A stretch of 26,522 nt of DNA from a virus. Below are positions 1 to 6,512 of the stretch, piece by piece. The translations under genes and the position numbers were made by a program. The notes under the pieces are model-generated. The model had not been told where the DNA came from and ran no database searches. It saw only the letters and a list, made by a program, of their open reading frames with translations. Numbering within the stretch: the first letter of the stretch is position 1; every line of letters begins with the position of its first letter. The DNA lies in the IMG/VR virus record IMGVR_UViG_3300046011_007872, positions 1-26,522 of that record. One strand, 5' to 3'.

Positions 1-42
1 AAAGGAAGATACTCGCGCGGTCGGTGGCTCGGTTGCTGGCAT
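1..42 (-). CDS. 5' end of a gene leaving the left edge (possibly small terminase)
   Basis: Fourteen codons are visible, beginning ATG at 42 and reading MPATEPPTARVSSF without a stop. A run of seven G about 8 nt upstream is a good ribosome binding site, and the HNH gene stops 13 nt before the start. An HNH endonuclease directly upstream of a terminase small subunit is a frequent phage arrangement, so that is the favoured identity. This is context only: 14 residues carry no diagnostic motif. Confidence 0.5.
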   Translation of the reverse strand, partial: MPATEPPTARVSSF

Positions 43-55
43 GATTTTGCCCCCC

Positions 56-466
56 CTACACCGCTGCGACGAAGAACTCCGGCAACGGTCGGCCAAGGTT
101 CAAGGCATCCGCGTCGACCATGCCAAGCGACCACCGCCGCTCGATGATCGCCTTGACGCGCGAATGGCAATTGTCGCACAGCCCTTGCCTGTTCGCCGCA
201 TCCCAAAACAACGTCTTGCATCCGCGATGCGGCACGATGTGATCGACCAGCGTCGCCGCCGTTACCCGCCCATTAGCCGCGCAGCACACACACATCGGCC
301 GTTTGAGCAGATGCCCGGCCGAGACGTGTCGCCACCGGCCATCGTACCCGCGCTCGGTTGCCGTCCCGCGACGGTCCGCCGATGCCTTTTGCTGATCTTG
401 GCGGACCCGCTTTTGATCCTCTGCCGTGCGCCGGGCGAACCGGTGCACGTCGGGCATGCGGGGCAT
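56..466 (-). CDS. HNH endonuclease
   Basis: This 136-aa protein carries a complete HNH nuclease domain. Visible elements are a first zinc pair C59/C62, the DHIVPH core (residues 75-80) with the metal and catalytic histidines, N92 in the AANRQGL segment, and the second pair C97/C100 followed by H101. The first 55 residues are basic and probably bind DNA. Phage HNH proteins of this size sit beside the terminase and help in cos cleavage and packaging, which fits the position just upstream of the gene leaving the left edge. The start at 466 was chosen over longer in-frame starts because upstream residues look non-coding; 457 is also possible. The stop is TAG. Confidence 0.85.
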   Translation of the reverse strand: MPRMPDVHRFARRTAEDQKRVRQDQQKASADRRGTATERGYDGRWRHVSAGHLLKRPMCVCCAANGRVTAATLVDHIVPHRGCKTLFWDAANRQGLCDNCHSRVKAIIERRWSLGMVDADALNLGRPLPEFFVAAV

Positions 467-718
467 GATGATTGCTCGTAAATGAGTGCGGACATAGATC
501 CGGCTTGCGCGGCGCTTGCCTGCTTCACGTGAAGCAGTGCGCTGCCGGGTTGGCCCGCGTCTCGACCGCACCTCCTGCGAGGCTTTGAGCGGTTGACGTC
601 GGATCGGCCAGTTGTCCGTCGATGGCGCAATCCAATACTCCGATTTGCGCCGCATGTCTGTCACACTTCCGCCACACCATCCGGAATTGCGCCGCGCGCG
701 CCACGCTGCGCAAACGCC
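467..718. other. Intergenic region with a parS-like palindrome
   Basis: About 250 bases separate the HNH gene from the NusG-like gene, unusually long for this tightly packed strand. I see no convincing ORF. The one clear element is a perfect 18-bp palindrome at 520-537, listed separately. No T-tract terminator was found. Confidence 0.5.
520..537. promoter_or_regulatory. Perfect palindrome resembling a parS (ParB-binding) site
   Basis: CTGCTTCACGTGAAGCAG is a perfect 18-bp palindrome. Its inner 16 bases match the well-known chromosomal parS consensus TGTTTCACGTGAAACA at 14 positions, the two differences being symmetric (T to C and A to G). It lies in a gene-free stretch. That it binds host ParB is inference; an unrelated regulator with a CACGTG core is the alternative. 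Confidence 0.45.
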
Positions 719-1420
719 TCACTTCTCGACGAACTGAGACAGATGCGCCTTGCCGCGCACCTCGCCCGCAAACAGTCGCACCCAGAAATCCGCATGATCG
801 CCCTGCACGTCCTCGATCCGCACGTCAAAGCCTGAGAATGGCCCGGATTTCAACGTCGCCGCGTCGCCGGCCGCCAGCCGCTTGCGCACCGCGCCCGCCA
901 CCGCATGCGGCCGCGCGCTGCCCGACACGTCGATTAGCCGCCGCATATCCTCCGGATGCACCACCGCCGCGCGCCCGCCGAACCTGATCCAATCAAGCAC
1001 CAGCCGCGCGCCGCCGGCGTCCTTCGTATCGCGCAACAAATCCCAACGCGGCCCCGCGTCGGCAATCGGGCCGACGCCCCAGCGGAAGAACACATAGCCC
1101 GGGATCCACACGCGCGGCACCGTACGCATCCGCTTGGCGTGCCGCGACGAGCGCACGCGCACGTAGGTGTAGGGCACGAACGCATCGCAGCCGAGATCGA
1201 GGATGGCGAGCCCCGCGCGCGCCTCGCGCCCGCTTGGCACCATGGCTGCGTGCCAAAGCCCGGCGCCGTCCGACTGCATCAGCCGCGCGATGATGGCCTC
1301 CATTTCGCTCGACGCATCGCTCGATGGCACCGTCGCCTCGGTCATCGCCGTGCCCGTCTCAGGGACAGTAGGGACAGTAGGGACAGTTTCCCCTAGGGCT
1401 ATTCTTTTGGCGTGTTGCAT
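719..1420 (-). CDS. NusG/RfaH-like transcription antitermination protein
   Basis: This 233-aa protein has the two-domain plan of NusG paralogs. The NGN-like part contains a WHAAMVPSGRE segment, an FVPYTYVRVR strand and VWIPGYVFFRW, corresponding to the 'RPMFPGYLF' region of RfaH-type proteins. The C-terminal KOW part has GDAATLKSGPFSGFDVRI, matching the 'V.I..GPF.G' signature. NusG family members ride RNA polymerase and control termination, so a role in late-gene antitermination is likely. The ATG at 1420 is preferred because GGGAG lies about 12 nt upstream; an upstream GTG (1477) and later ATG codons (1345, 1303) are alternatives. Its N-terminus includes VPTVPTVP, encoded by GGGACAGT repeats that continue upstream of the gene. 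Confidence 0.8.
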   Translation of the reverse strand: MQHAKRIALGETVPTVPTVPETGTAMTEATVPSSDASSEMEAIIARLMQSDGAGLWHAAMVPSGREARAGLAILDLGCDAFVPYTYVRVRSSRHAKRMRTVPRVWIPGYVFFRWGVGPIADAGPRWDLLRDTKDAGGARLVLDWIRFGGRAAVVHPEDMRRLIDVSGSARPHAVAGAVRKRLAAGDAATLKSGPFSGFDVRIEDVQGDHADFWVRLFAGEVRGKAHLSQFVEK

Positions 1421-1642
1421 TGTGGCTCTTGCTCCCGCTGGCGCACTAGATGTTGATTTTTCGGCCTTCACACACACGCGCGTAATTCTGGTAAACTGTC
1501 CCTACTGTCCCTAAACGCTGTCAACACATTGAATTGGCTTGCACATTCGTGGGGACAGTTTGCCCAAAAACTATCCCCGAACTGTCCGCAACCGTCCCCC
1601 ATCAGGTGCGGCGGCAACTCGCAAACTGTCCCTAACTGTCCC
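1362..1642. repeat. Cluster of about eleven GGGACAGT repeats around the nusG-like start
   Basis: Copies of a 9-bp unit, GGGACAGTW or its complement WACTGTCCC, occur at 1362, 1371 and 1380 (one orientation), 1494 and 1503 (opposite), 1552, then degenerate copies at 1569, 1580 and 1590, and exact copies at 1624 and 1634. The stretches 1369-1389 and 1493-1513 are perfect 21-bp inverted repeats, so an mRNA of the nusG-like gene could fold a long stem that closes a loop of about 100 nt holding the ATG at 1420. The cluster also supplies the stop codon of the next gene upstream. It could be an operator array, an antitermination signal, or simple slippage expansion. Confidence 0.8.
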
Positions 1643-1991
1643 TGTTTTTTGTTGATGCCGGCGACTGCCCTGCGGGCAGCCGGCCGCCGGCATGGGCGTC
1701 CCCACGCGGATGCTGCGCATTGATCAAAAGCTCGATGACGTGAGCGGCAAACGTCAGTTGCGCAACATCGATTGAGCGGCTCTCTTTTCCAGGTTTCGCG
1801 GTTGCATGCGGCCCGACCATATTCATAAAATCGTCGGCGCATTGCAGGGCCAGCGCGTCGACGCGCCCCGGCGACGCTGACCGCCACGCGTTGCGGCAGT
1901 ATCGAGCCCCAGGCAGCGCCACATCGTCGGTCGCTGTTTTGCATGGCGCCGTTGTGTGCGCATTGCAGATTGTGCATTTGACGTGTGTCAT
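1632..1991 (-). CDS. Small cysteine-containing protein of unknown function
   Basis: This 119-aa protein begins MTHVKCTICNAH; the start at 1991 is supported by a strong AGGAGG seven bases upstream. The N-terminus has a CTIC pair and further cysteines at about 18, 33 and 51, suggesting a small metal-binding fold, but I do not recognise a family. The C-terminus GGRLPAGQSP is encoded by hairpin copy 1 of the repeat family described below, and the last codons and stop fall in the GGGACAGT repeats. The natural C-terminus may therefore have been replaced by repeat sequence. It follows the cytosine methyltransferase gene by 47 nt. Confidence 0.65.
   Translation of the reverse strand: MTHVKCTICNAHTTAPCKTATDDVALPGARYCRNAWRSASPGRVDALALQCADDFMNMVGPHATAKPGKESRSIDVAQLTFAAHVIELLINAQHPRGDAHAGGRLPAGQSPASTKNRDS
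1655..1693. repeat. Hairpin family 1, copy 1
   Basis: A 23-nt core (1663-1685) beginning GACTGCCC and ending CCGGCC is identical to copies 2 and 3. It contains a stem CTGCCC/GGGCAG around a TGC loop. It is flanked by perfectly complementary 8-nt arms, ATGCCGGC (1655-1662) and GCCGGCAT (1686-1693). Removing the core would leave a perfect 16-bp palindrome. The element lies in the 3' end of the preceding small gene. Confidence 0.85.
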
Positions 1992-2038
1992 GCGTTTTCC
2001 TCCTATCTCCAAAAAAAAATCGCGAGAAGCCGCCGCCA

Positions 2039-3025
2039 TCATCGCGATGGCTGCTTTCCGCCTTGTGCCGGGATGCCATCGACAGCCGCGATCCGCCGCC
2101 CGATCCAGCGCATGACGTTGACGGCCATTGAGTTGCCGAGCGCCTTGTAGCGCGGGCCATCTTTGCTTGTGCGCGGCGACTGCCCTGCGGGCAGCCGGCC
2201 GGAAGCGGCGACCGTGGCGTGGGCGACCAAGTGCCCATGCCCGTGTTTTGCATCTTGCCCGCTAGCACCTTGCAATCGCCCGAAGTTGGCGTCTAACGTC
2301 GGCGATGTAGCAACGGATATCAGCGTTCCGCATTCTCCATTGTCGCACTGACGGCGACCAAGGCCAGCCTTAAGGCTTCCGGCAACGTCTTGCCGCGTGC
2401 TTCGGCGCGGCGGAGGATTCCCCGACAGGCTTTCGCGCTCAAATAGTACTGCGGCGGCACGTCGCCAGTCGCCAAGATATCCGACAACGAACACACGCCG
2501 TCGTCGTTGAGGGACTGCCCGTCCAAACCCGTCCACTCGGACAAACTGAGCGTCCAGCACTCGGTAGGCGAGACCATACCCGCAGTCTGCCAGCCCTCCG
2601 AGGATGGAGGCGAAAGCTCGCCCTCCGTCCAGCGAGAGCACACCGGGGACGTTCTCCCAAACAACCCAGCGGGGGCCAATGCGGCGAGCCAGTCGACAAA
2701 ATTCGAGCGCCAGGTTGCCGCGCGCATCATCCAATCCGCCTCGGAGACCGGCGATGGAGAAGGACTGACATGGCGTTCCTCCGACCAGAAGATCGAGGCC
2801 TGCCTCGCCGCCGGCGCTGGCCGGGATCTGCGTGAAATCGCCATAGTTAGGCACTCCGTTGCGCGCGAGATCTTCGTTCGGCATGTTGCTGCCGTAGTGA
2901 TGCGCCAGCACCGCCGACGGGAACGTATCGATCTCCGAAAAGAACACAGGCACCCATCCGAGCGGATGCCACGCCACCGTCGCCGCCTCGATGCCGCTGC
3001 ACACGCTGCCATAGCGAAGCGTCAT
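2039..3025 (-). CDS. C5-cytosine DNA methyltransferase, motif IX missing
   Basis: This 328-aa Dcm-type enzyme transfers methyl groups to cytosine C5. Motif I is SVCSGIEAA (7-15), motif IV is GGTPCQSFS with catalytic C86, motif VI is WENVPG (123-128), motif VIII is QRRRRVFVVG (173-182) and motif X is ALGNSMAVNV (295-304). Between the target-recognition region and motif X, phage homologs carry motif IX (RxLTPxExxRLQGFPD); here that stretch is absent and GRLPAGQSP (276-284), encoded by hairpin copy 2, stands in its place. Activity is therefore doubtful. The start ATG overlaps the stop of the upstream gene (ATGA), indicating coupled translation. No cognate restriction enzyme is visible, so an anti-restriction role would be usual. 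Confidence 0.9.
   Translation of the reverse strand: MTLRYGSVCSGIEAATVAWHPLGWVPVFFSEIDTFPSAVLAHHYGSNMPNEDLARNGVPNYGDFTQIPASAGGEAGLDLLVGGTPCQSFSIAGLRGGLDDARGNLALEFCRLARRIGPRWVVWENVPGVLSLDGGRAFASILGGLADCGYGLAYRVLDAQFVRVDGFGRAVPQRRRRVFVVGYLGDWRRAAAVLFERESLSGNPPPRRSTRQDVAGSLKAGLGRRQCDNGECGTLISVATSPTLDANFGRLQGASGQDAKHGHGHLVAHATVAASGRLPAGQSPRTSKDGPRYKALGNSMAVNVMRWIGRRIAAVDGIPAQGGKQPSR
2178..2200. repeat. Hairpin family 1, copy 2 (inside the cytosine methyltransferase)
   Basis: The same 23-nt core as copies 1 and 3, in the same orientation and without mismatch. Unlike the other two it has no complementary outer arms. It is read in frame as part of GRLPAGQSP in the methyltransferase at the place where motif IX is expected. 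Confidence 0.85.
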
Positions 3026-3354
3026 GGCACTGCCTCCGCGACGACTTCACACGCGCCCGCGATGGCAATCTGATCGGTCCAATCCACATCGACGATGCGA
3101 TCGTGCACGGCCGTCACGCGGCCAAGCACGCCGCCATAGATCCGGCGCACGTAAGCGCCGACCGAAACCGGCGCTGGATCGATCAACCGGTCGTCATCGT
3201 CGATCAGCCGCACGCCGCGCACGGGCGTCGTCGATGTCGCCCCGTCCGGCCACTCGATCTCGGCCACACCATCGTCGCCGAGCGCCACCACTTCACCCCA
3301 TGCCGCGCCGAACAGCCGCCGCACGCGCGACCCCAATTCGATTGGCTCACTCAT
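3022..3354 (-). CDS. Small protein with two SH3/KOW-like repeats, unknown function
   Basis: This 110-aa acidic protein is an internal duplication. Residues about 7-50 (LGSRVRRLFGAAWGEVV, then AEIEWPDG) align with residues about 66-105 (VGAYVRRIYGGVLGRVT, then VDVDWTDQ). The pattern of short beta strands with a G.V.....V...W core resembles SH3-like or KOW barrels, as in small nucleic-acid or ribosome-associated modules. It overlaps the helicase-primase stop by 8 nt and the methyltransferase start by 4 nt, so it is translated as part of the operon. No function is assigned. Confidence 0.75.
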   Translation of the reverse strand: MSEPIELGSRVRRLFGAAWGEVVALGDDGVAEIEWPDGATSTTPVRGVRLIDDDDRLIDPAPVSVGAYVRRIYGGVLGRVTAVHDRIVDVDWTDQIAIAGACEVVAEAVP

Positions 3355-4873
3355 CCTCGCCCCCTTTCACGGCGCCGCCGGAACCGGCCCGCCATTCCTC
3401 GCGCACGCGCAGGCCGACGCGCTTCACCACGCCCGCCGTCTTGGTCTTGCCGAAGCCCATGTCCGAGAGCCGCCGCCCGAACGCCGTCGCGTTCTTGGCG
3501 TCCTCGCTCGATTGCGCGCACCAGCGCGTGTACGCGTCTTGCAAAACGCTGGTAAACTCGCTGTAATCGTTGCGCTGCTCGCACGCCTCGTCGACGAACG
3601 AGCCGATCGGGTCCATCTCTTCAAAGTAGGCCTTGGTCGCCGTCTCGATCTCGGGCGACGTGCCGAGCCCGTCCTCGCGCCACAGCCGATAGCCGTCGAG
3701 AAGCCAGTTAAGGATGCCGCTTTTCTCGGCCAGCAGCTTGTCGGAAAGCCCCGGCGTTTTCGGAAACGTCTGCCGGAACGGCACAACTTTGATGCGCCGC
3801 CGGATGCCGTGATCCTTGCCGACCACGACGGGCCGAATGTTGACGCTCATCGTCAATTTGCCGTGCGGCCGGAACTCGAACATATCCTTGAACAGATGCC
3901 GCGCCGTGATGCGCTCGCCACCGGTAAACTGCTTGATCGTGCTCTCGCTCAAACGCGCGCCTGGCTCGGGCTCCGACGTCCGCACCAGCCGCGCGCCTGG
4001 CAGCCGCGCCAGATCCGGCGTCGGCCCCGATCCGCCGCGGCCCTCTTTATGCAGGAACGTCTCGACCGGCACCGTCACGGCGTAATCGCCAAGCATGCGC
4101 GCCACCACGTCGACCATGGTCGATTTGCCGTTGGCGCCCTTGCCCTCGAACACGGCAATGGCCTGCTCGGTGATGGCGCCGGTCAGGCAGTAGCCAAGCC
4201 ACTTCTGGATCCACACCCGCGTCGCCGCGTCGGGCAGGATCTCGGCCATGAAAGTCGTCCAGCGCGGCGCCGCCGCGTTTGGATCAAAATCCACATCGGC
4301 CAGCATCGTCGCGTAGTCGCTGCGCCGATGCGAAACCTTGCGCACGTCCACAGCGTTGCCGTCGAACCCGTCCAACACCAGCGTGCCGTTGGCGACGTTC
4401 AATCGATACTCGTGCGCGTCCAGATCGTCGCGGGCGATGTCGAGATAGGGCTCGGCCGACGCGATCATGGCCGACGCCCGCGCGTGGTTCGAGCTTGTCA
4501 CCGCCCAGGCGTAGTGCTCCTTCCAGCGCGCGTCGAACGCCTCGGCGTCCTCGCCCTCGCGCTTTCCCGCCGCCTTGATCGCCAGGCTCTCCTTGACCAT
4601 GGCCTCGGCCACGCGGTGCGCCCGGCGCATGGGCTCGCCGTCATCTTTCTTCCAGCGCCGGCCGTCCCACGCGAGCCAGCCGAGTTCGCGGCAATGCCGC
4701 AAGTCCTTCTGATGCCGCGCCACCAGCCGGCGCGCGTTGCCAAGATCGGTTTGCCACTCGGTGGCGAGGTCATGGTCGCTCCGCTCCGGATCGAAGTCCT
4801 CGGCGTTCTCGACCGCGTCGACGATTGCTTGCGTGCCCGGCACATCCGTCCCCATTGCATTTTCGGGCAGCAT
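3347..4873 (-). CDS. P4/D5-type superfamily 3 helicase-primase
   Basis: This 508-aa protein is a phage/plasmid replicative helicase of the D5/P4 alpha group. The D5_N-like region occupies roughly residues 60-235. The SF3 core follows: Walker A GKGANGKST (244-252), motif B around RLVRTSEPEPG (295-305), motif C KLTMSVNIRP with sensor N345, and arginine finger GIRRRIKVVPF (356-366). It unwinds the phage origin as a hexamer. The usual N-terminal primase domain is not present; the separate Toprim protein at 9821-11014 probably supplies priming. The start at 4873 has no clear ribosome site; ATG 4855 is an alternative. Confidence 0.9.
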   Translation of the reverse strand: MLPENAMGTDVPGTQAIVDAVENAEDFDPERSDHDLATEWQTDLGNARRLVARHQKDLRHCRELGWLAWDGRRWKKDDGEPMRRAHRVAEAMVKESLAIKAAGKREGEDAEAFDARWKEHYAWAVTSSNHARASAMIASAEPYLDIARDDLDAHEYRLNVANGTLVLDGFDGNAVDVRKVSHRRSDYATMLADVDFDPNAAAPRWTTFMAEILPDAATRVWIQKWLGYCLTGAITEQAIAVFEGKGANGKSTMVDVVARMLGDYAVTVPVETFLHKEGRGGSGPTPDLARLPGARLVRTSEPEPGARLSESTIKQFTGGERITARHLFKDMFEFRPHGKLTMSVNIRPVVVGKDHGIRRRIKVVPFRQTFPKTPGLSDKLLAEKSGILNWLLDGYRLWREDGLGTSPEIETATKAYFEEMDPIGSFVDEACEQRNDYSEFTSVLQDAYTRWCAQSSEDAKNATAFGRRLSDMGFGKTKTAGVVKRVGLRVREEWRAGSGGAVKGGEDE

Positions 4874-4986
4874 GTGCTATGACGGCAACCGTCAGTCACC
4901 ATGCTGGCCGCCACGGAGCCGCTGCTCCGACATGATCCCCAGAACCCCGGCTCGAGTTCCCGCTCCCGCCGGGGTTTGCTTTTTTA
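4855..4986 (+). ncRNA. Candidate small RNA opposite the replication operon
   Basis: A plus-strand promoter-like pair, TTGCAT (4855-4860) and TATGAC (4878-4883) with 17 bp spacing, is followed about 60 bases later by an intrinsic terminator (4943-4986). The predicted transcript, about 4890-4985, has no plausible ORF and is antisense to the leader between the SSB and helicase-primase genes. All flanking genes are on the minus strand, so the terminator otherwise has nothing to terminate. Promoter matches are only 3/6 and 4/6, so this is a proposal. Confidence 0.4.
4943..4986 (+). terminator. Rho-independent terminator, plus strand
   Basis: A 9-bp stem AACCCCGGC (4943-4951) pairs with GCCGGGGTT (4968-4976) and is followed by TGCTTTTTTA. 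The T-tract is only on the plus side, so it acts against plus-strand transcription although all neighbouring genes are on the minus strand. Confidence 0.75.
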
Positions 4987-4989
4987 TTT

Positions 4990-5021
4990 GGCGCTTCGGG
5001 TGCCGACGTCGCACCCGCGCC
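4990..5021. repeat. Hairpin family 2, copy A
   Basis: Arms GGCGC/GCGCC enclose a 22-nt core: TTC, stem GGGTGC/GCACCC and loop CGACGTC. It begins just past the stop of the SSB gene. Compared with copies B and C the inner stem shows a compensatory change (GGATGC/GCATCC there), and the outer arms differ but still pair. Confidence 0.75.
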
Positions 5022-5027
5022 GTCACC

Positions 5028-5447
5028 TCATGGCGACCCGCGCCAGCCCTCGGGATCGTCCGGTGGCGGGGGAGTGTCGCGGACGCCCGCCCCCGGCTGG
5101 CGATCCCCGCCATCACAGAACACCACCTGCCCGCCAAAGCCTTGCACCACGATCTCGGTCGCCCACCGCTCGATGCTCATCTTGTCGGTATACTTGCGGT
5201 GCTCGATCTCGCCCTCGACATAGACCTTGCTGCCTTTGCGCAGCCGCTTGCCGCACTCGTTGGCGATCCCGTCGCCCCAGACGATGACGCGGTGCCACTG
5301 CGTCTTCTCTTTCTTTTCGCCGGAGGCTTTGTCGGTCCACTTGCGCGACGTCGCCAGCGAAAACGAGCAGAACCGCGCGCCGCGCTGCGTCTCGCCGGTC
5401 TCCGGGTCCTGGCCGAGATGACCGATCAGAATGGCTTTGTTCGTCAT
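5028..5447 (-). CDS. ssb: Single-stranded DNA-binding protein
   Basis: This 139-aa protein has the OB fold of bacterial-type SSB in residues 1-105: NKAILIGHLGQDPE, FSLATSRKW, TQWHRVIVWGD, LRKGSKVYVEGEIEHRKY, and TEIVVQGF. It coats ssDNA during phage replication. The tail is short (about 30 residues) and ends DDPEGWRGSP instead of the usual acidic DDDIPF tip that recruits partner proteins; hairpin copy A lies just behind the stop. The start at 5447 follows GAGGCCTGGGC, an upstream leader identical to that of the next gene of the operon. Confidence 0.92.
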   Translation of the reverse strand: MTNKAILIGHLGQDPETGETQRGARFCSFSLATSRKWTDKASGEKKEKTQWHRVIVWGDGIANECGKRLRKGSKVYVEGEIEHRKYTDKMSIERWATEIVVQGFGGQVVFCDGGDRQPGAGVRDTPPPPDDPEGWRGSP

Positions 5448-5456
5448 GCCCAGGCC

Positions 5457-5690
5457 TCATTCCTTCACGTGCTTCAATAGCGTTTTGATGGCTTGTTCCA
5501 ACGGTGCCCCGTCAAACACAACAGGCGCACGACCATCGAGCGCTCGCACTCTGTGTTGCGCAGTGCCCCTTGTGATCTCACCAGCACGAACGGCCGCCGC
5601 AATCTTCTGCATTGAGATTGATTTCTCGCGTTGTCGATCAAGGTGCGCAAACCACCGATCGCATTCGGCTTTTGCCTCTGCCAGCGTCAT
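5457..5690 (-). CDS. Small conserved phage protein, unknown function
   Basis: This 77-aa protein starts MTLAEAKAECDRWFAHLDRQ and is mostly helical, with alternating charged residues and no cysteines. The start at 5690 is fixed by the ATGA overlap with the upstream stop and by GGAGG seven bases before it. The text GAGGCCTGGGCATGAC is repeated at the start of the SSB gene, suggesting a duplicated translation signal. I do not recognise a family; position between a 138-aa unknown and SSB suggests a replication accessory. Confidence 0.65.
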   Translation of the reverse strand: MTLAEAKAECDRWFAHLDRQREKSISMQKIAAAVRAGEITRGTAQHRVRALDGRAPVVFDGAPLEQAIKTLLKHVKE

Positions 5691-6103
5691 GCCCAGGCCT
5701 CCATAAAATCCTTGATGCGCTGGCCCGCGCCGCGGCGCGGTTGCGGCGCCGTCTGCACGCGCTGCCGGTCTAGCTCGCCGCGACGGCGACCCATGACCCA
5801 CTCGACACGCTCGACAGTGACGACGCGGCCGTCACGGATGACCAGCCGCGCCTTGCCAATCCGCACCGACGTCGCCCCAAGCCGCACCGCCCGCGCCACA
5901 GCCTCAGTCTGCATCGCATCTTCGGCGGCTTGCACATCGATGCCGAGATACGTCCGCGCCACGTCGATCACGGCGCGATCGTCCTCCGGATCGCGGCCTT
6001 GATTGATCAACACGCCGCGCGCAACGTCGAGATCGGCACCGCAAATCCGCTCGAGATAGCGCACCACCGCGTGCGCCGTGATCACCGCGCGTTGCTCGCT
6101 CAT
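5687..6103 (-). CDS. Conserved phage protein, unknown function
   Basis: This 138-aa protein begins MSEQRAVITAHAVVRYLERI, with the 'HAV.RYLER' motif common in small phage and toxin-related RNA-binding folds. A beta-rich middle (GATSVRIGKARLVIRDGRVVTV) and a basic, proline-rich tail follow. It overlaps the genes on both sides by 4 nt (ATGA). Its last codons (MEAWA) also serve as the ribosome site of the next gene. Function is unknown. Confidence 0.7.
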   Translation of the reverse strand: MSEQRAVITAHAVVRYLERICGADLDVARGVLINQGRDPEDDRAVIDVARTYLGIDVQAAEDAMQTEAVARAVRLGATSVRIGKARLVIRDGRVVTVERVEWVMGRRRGELDRQRVQTAPQPRRGAGQRIKDFMEAWA

Positions 6104-6267
6104 GATGCGCGGCTCCGGTCAACGATGCCGTTCACGGCGCGGGCAATGGCGATCAACGCCGCCAGCAACTCGATCGAGACAGGAACCTTCGTCCGTCCCG
6201 CATCACGCATGGTGGCGATGCTCTGTTCCAGCTCGGCAATGTCACTGCCTTTGACAATCCTGCTCAT
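6100..6267 (-). CDS. 55-aa protein, unknown function
   Basis: A short ORF, MSRIVKGSDIAELEQSIATM onward, fills the gap between the two neighbours exactly, overlapping each by 4 nt in ATGA style. The overlaps and the absence of other coding in this stretch argue that it is real. It is predicted to be helical, with one amphipathic hydrophobic stretch (SIELLAALIAIARAV) that may be a dimer helix. No family recognised. Confidence 0.6.
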   Translation of the reverse strand: MSRIVKGSDIAELEQSIATMRDAGRTKVPVSIELLAALIAIARAVNGIVDRSRAS

Positions 6268-6512
6268 CGCCGCCCCCGCATGTATGTCACCGTGGCCTCT
6301 TGGCCACCCTCGCTTGACGCATCGTCGAACGGCGCGTCGGCCAGCCCCGAGGGCTCAAAGTCGCCGCACCACAGCGTCTCGTCGGTCGCCGGCCACCCCG
6401 CCAGCGTCGTCGGCGCATACCGCCGGCATTGGCCGGTCTGCACCTTGCCGGACCACGCCTTGTCCGGTTGCCAGAAGTCGCACGTGCCGCAGTAGCGATA
6501 CTCCCGGCTCAT
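6264..6512 (-). CDS. Small cysteine-rich protein, probable zinc ribbon
   Basis: This 82-aa protein has a CGTCDFW pair near the N-terminus, then CRRY and WCGDF, giving four to five cysteines spaced like a zinc ribbon (residues about 8, 11, 29 and 49). Proteins of this kind are frequent next to phage methylases but their role is unknown. Both ends overlap neighbours by ATGA. The C-terminal third is acidic and probably disordered. Confidence 0.65.
   Translation of the reverse strand: MSREYRYCGTCDFWQPDKAWSGKVQTGQCRRYAPTTLAGWPATDETLWCGDFEPSGLADAPFDDASSEGGQEATVTYMRGRR

Noticed and set aside
1362-1642. GGGACAGT repeats as a CRISPR array
   Set aside because: Units are 9 bp, irregularly spaced, in both orientations, and partly inside coding sequence; there are no regular spacers or cas genes.
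1998-2018. Terminator at the T9 tract behind the cytosine methyltransferase
   Set aside because: No stable stem precedes the tract on the minus strand, and the next gene's ribosome site follows at once.
3512-4882. 456-codon open frame on the plus strand
   Set aside because: Antisense shadow of the SF3 helicase, whose motifs are complete on the minus strand.
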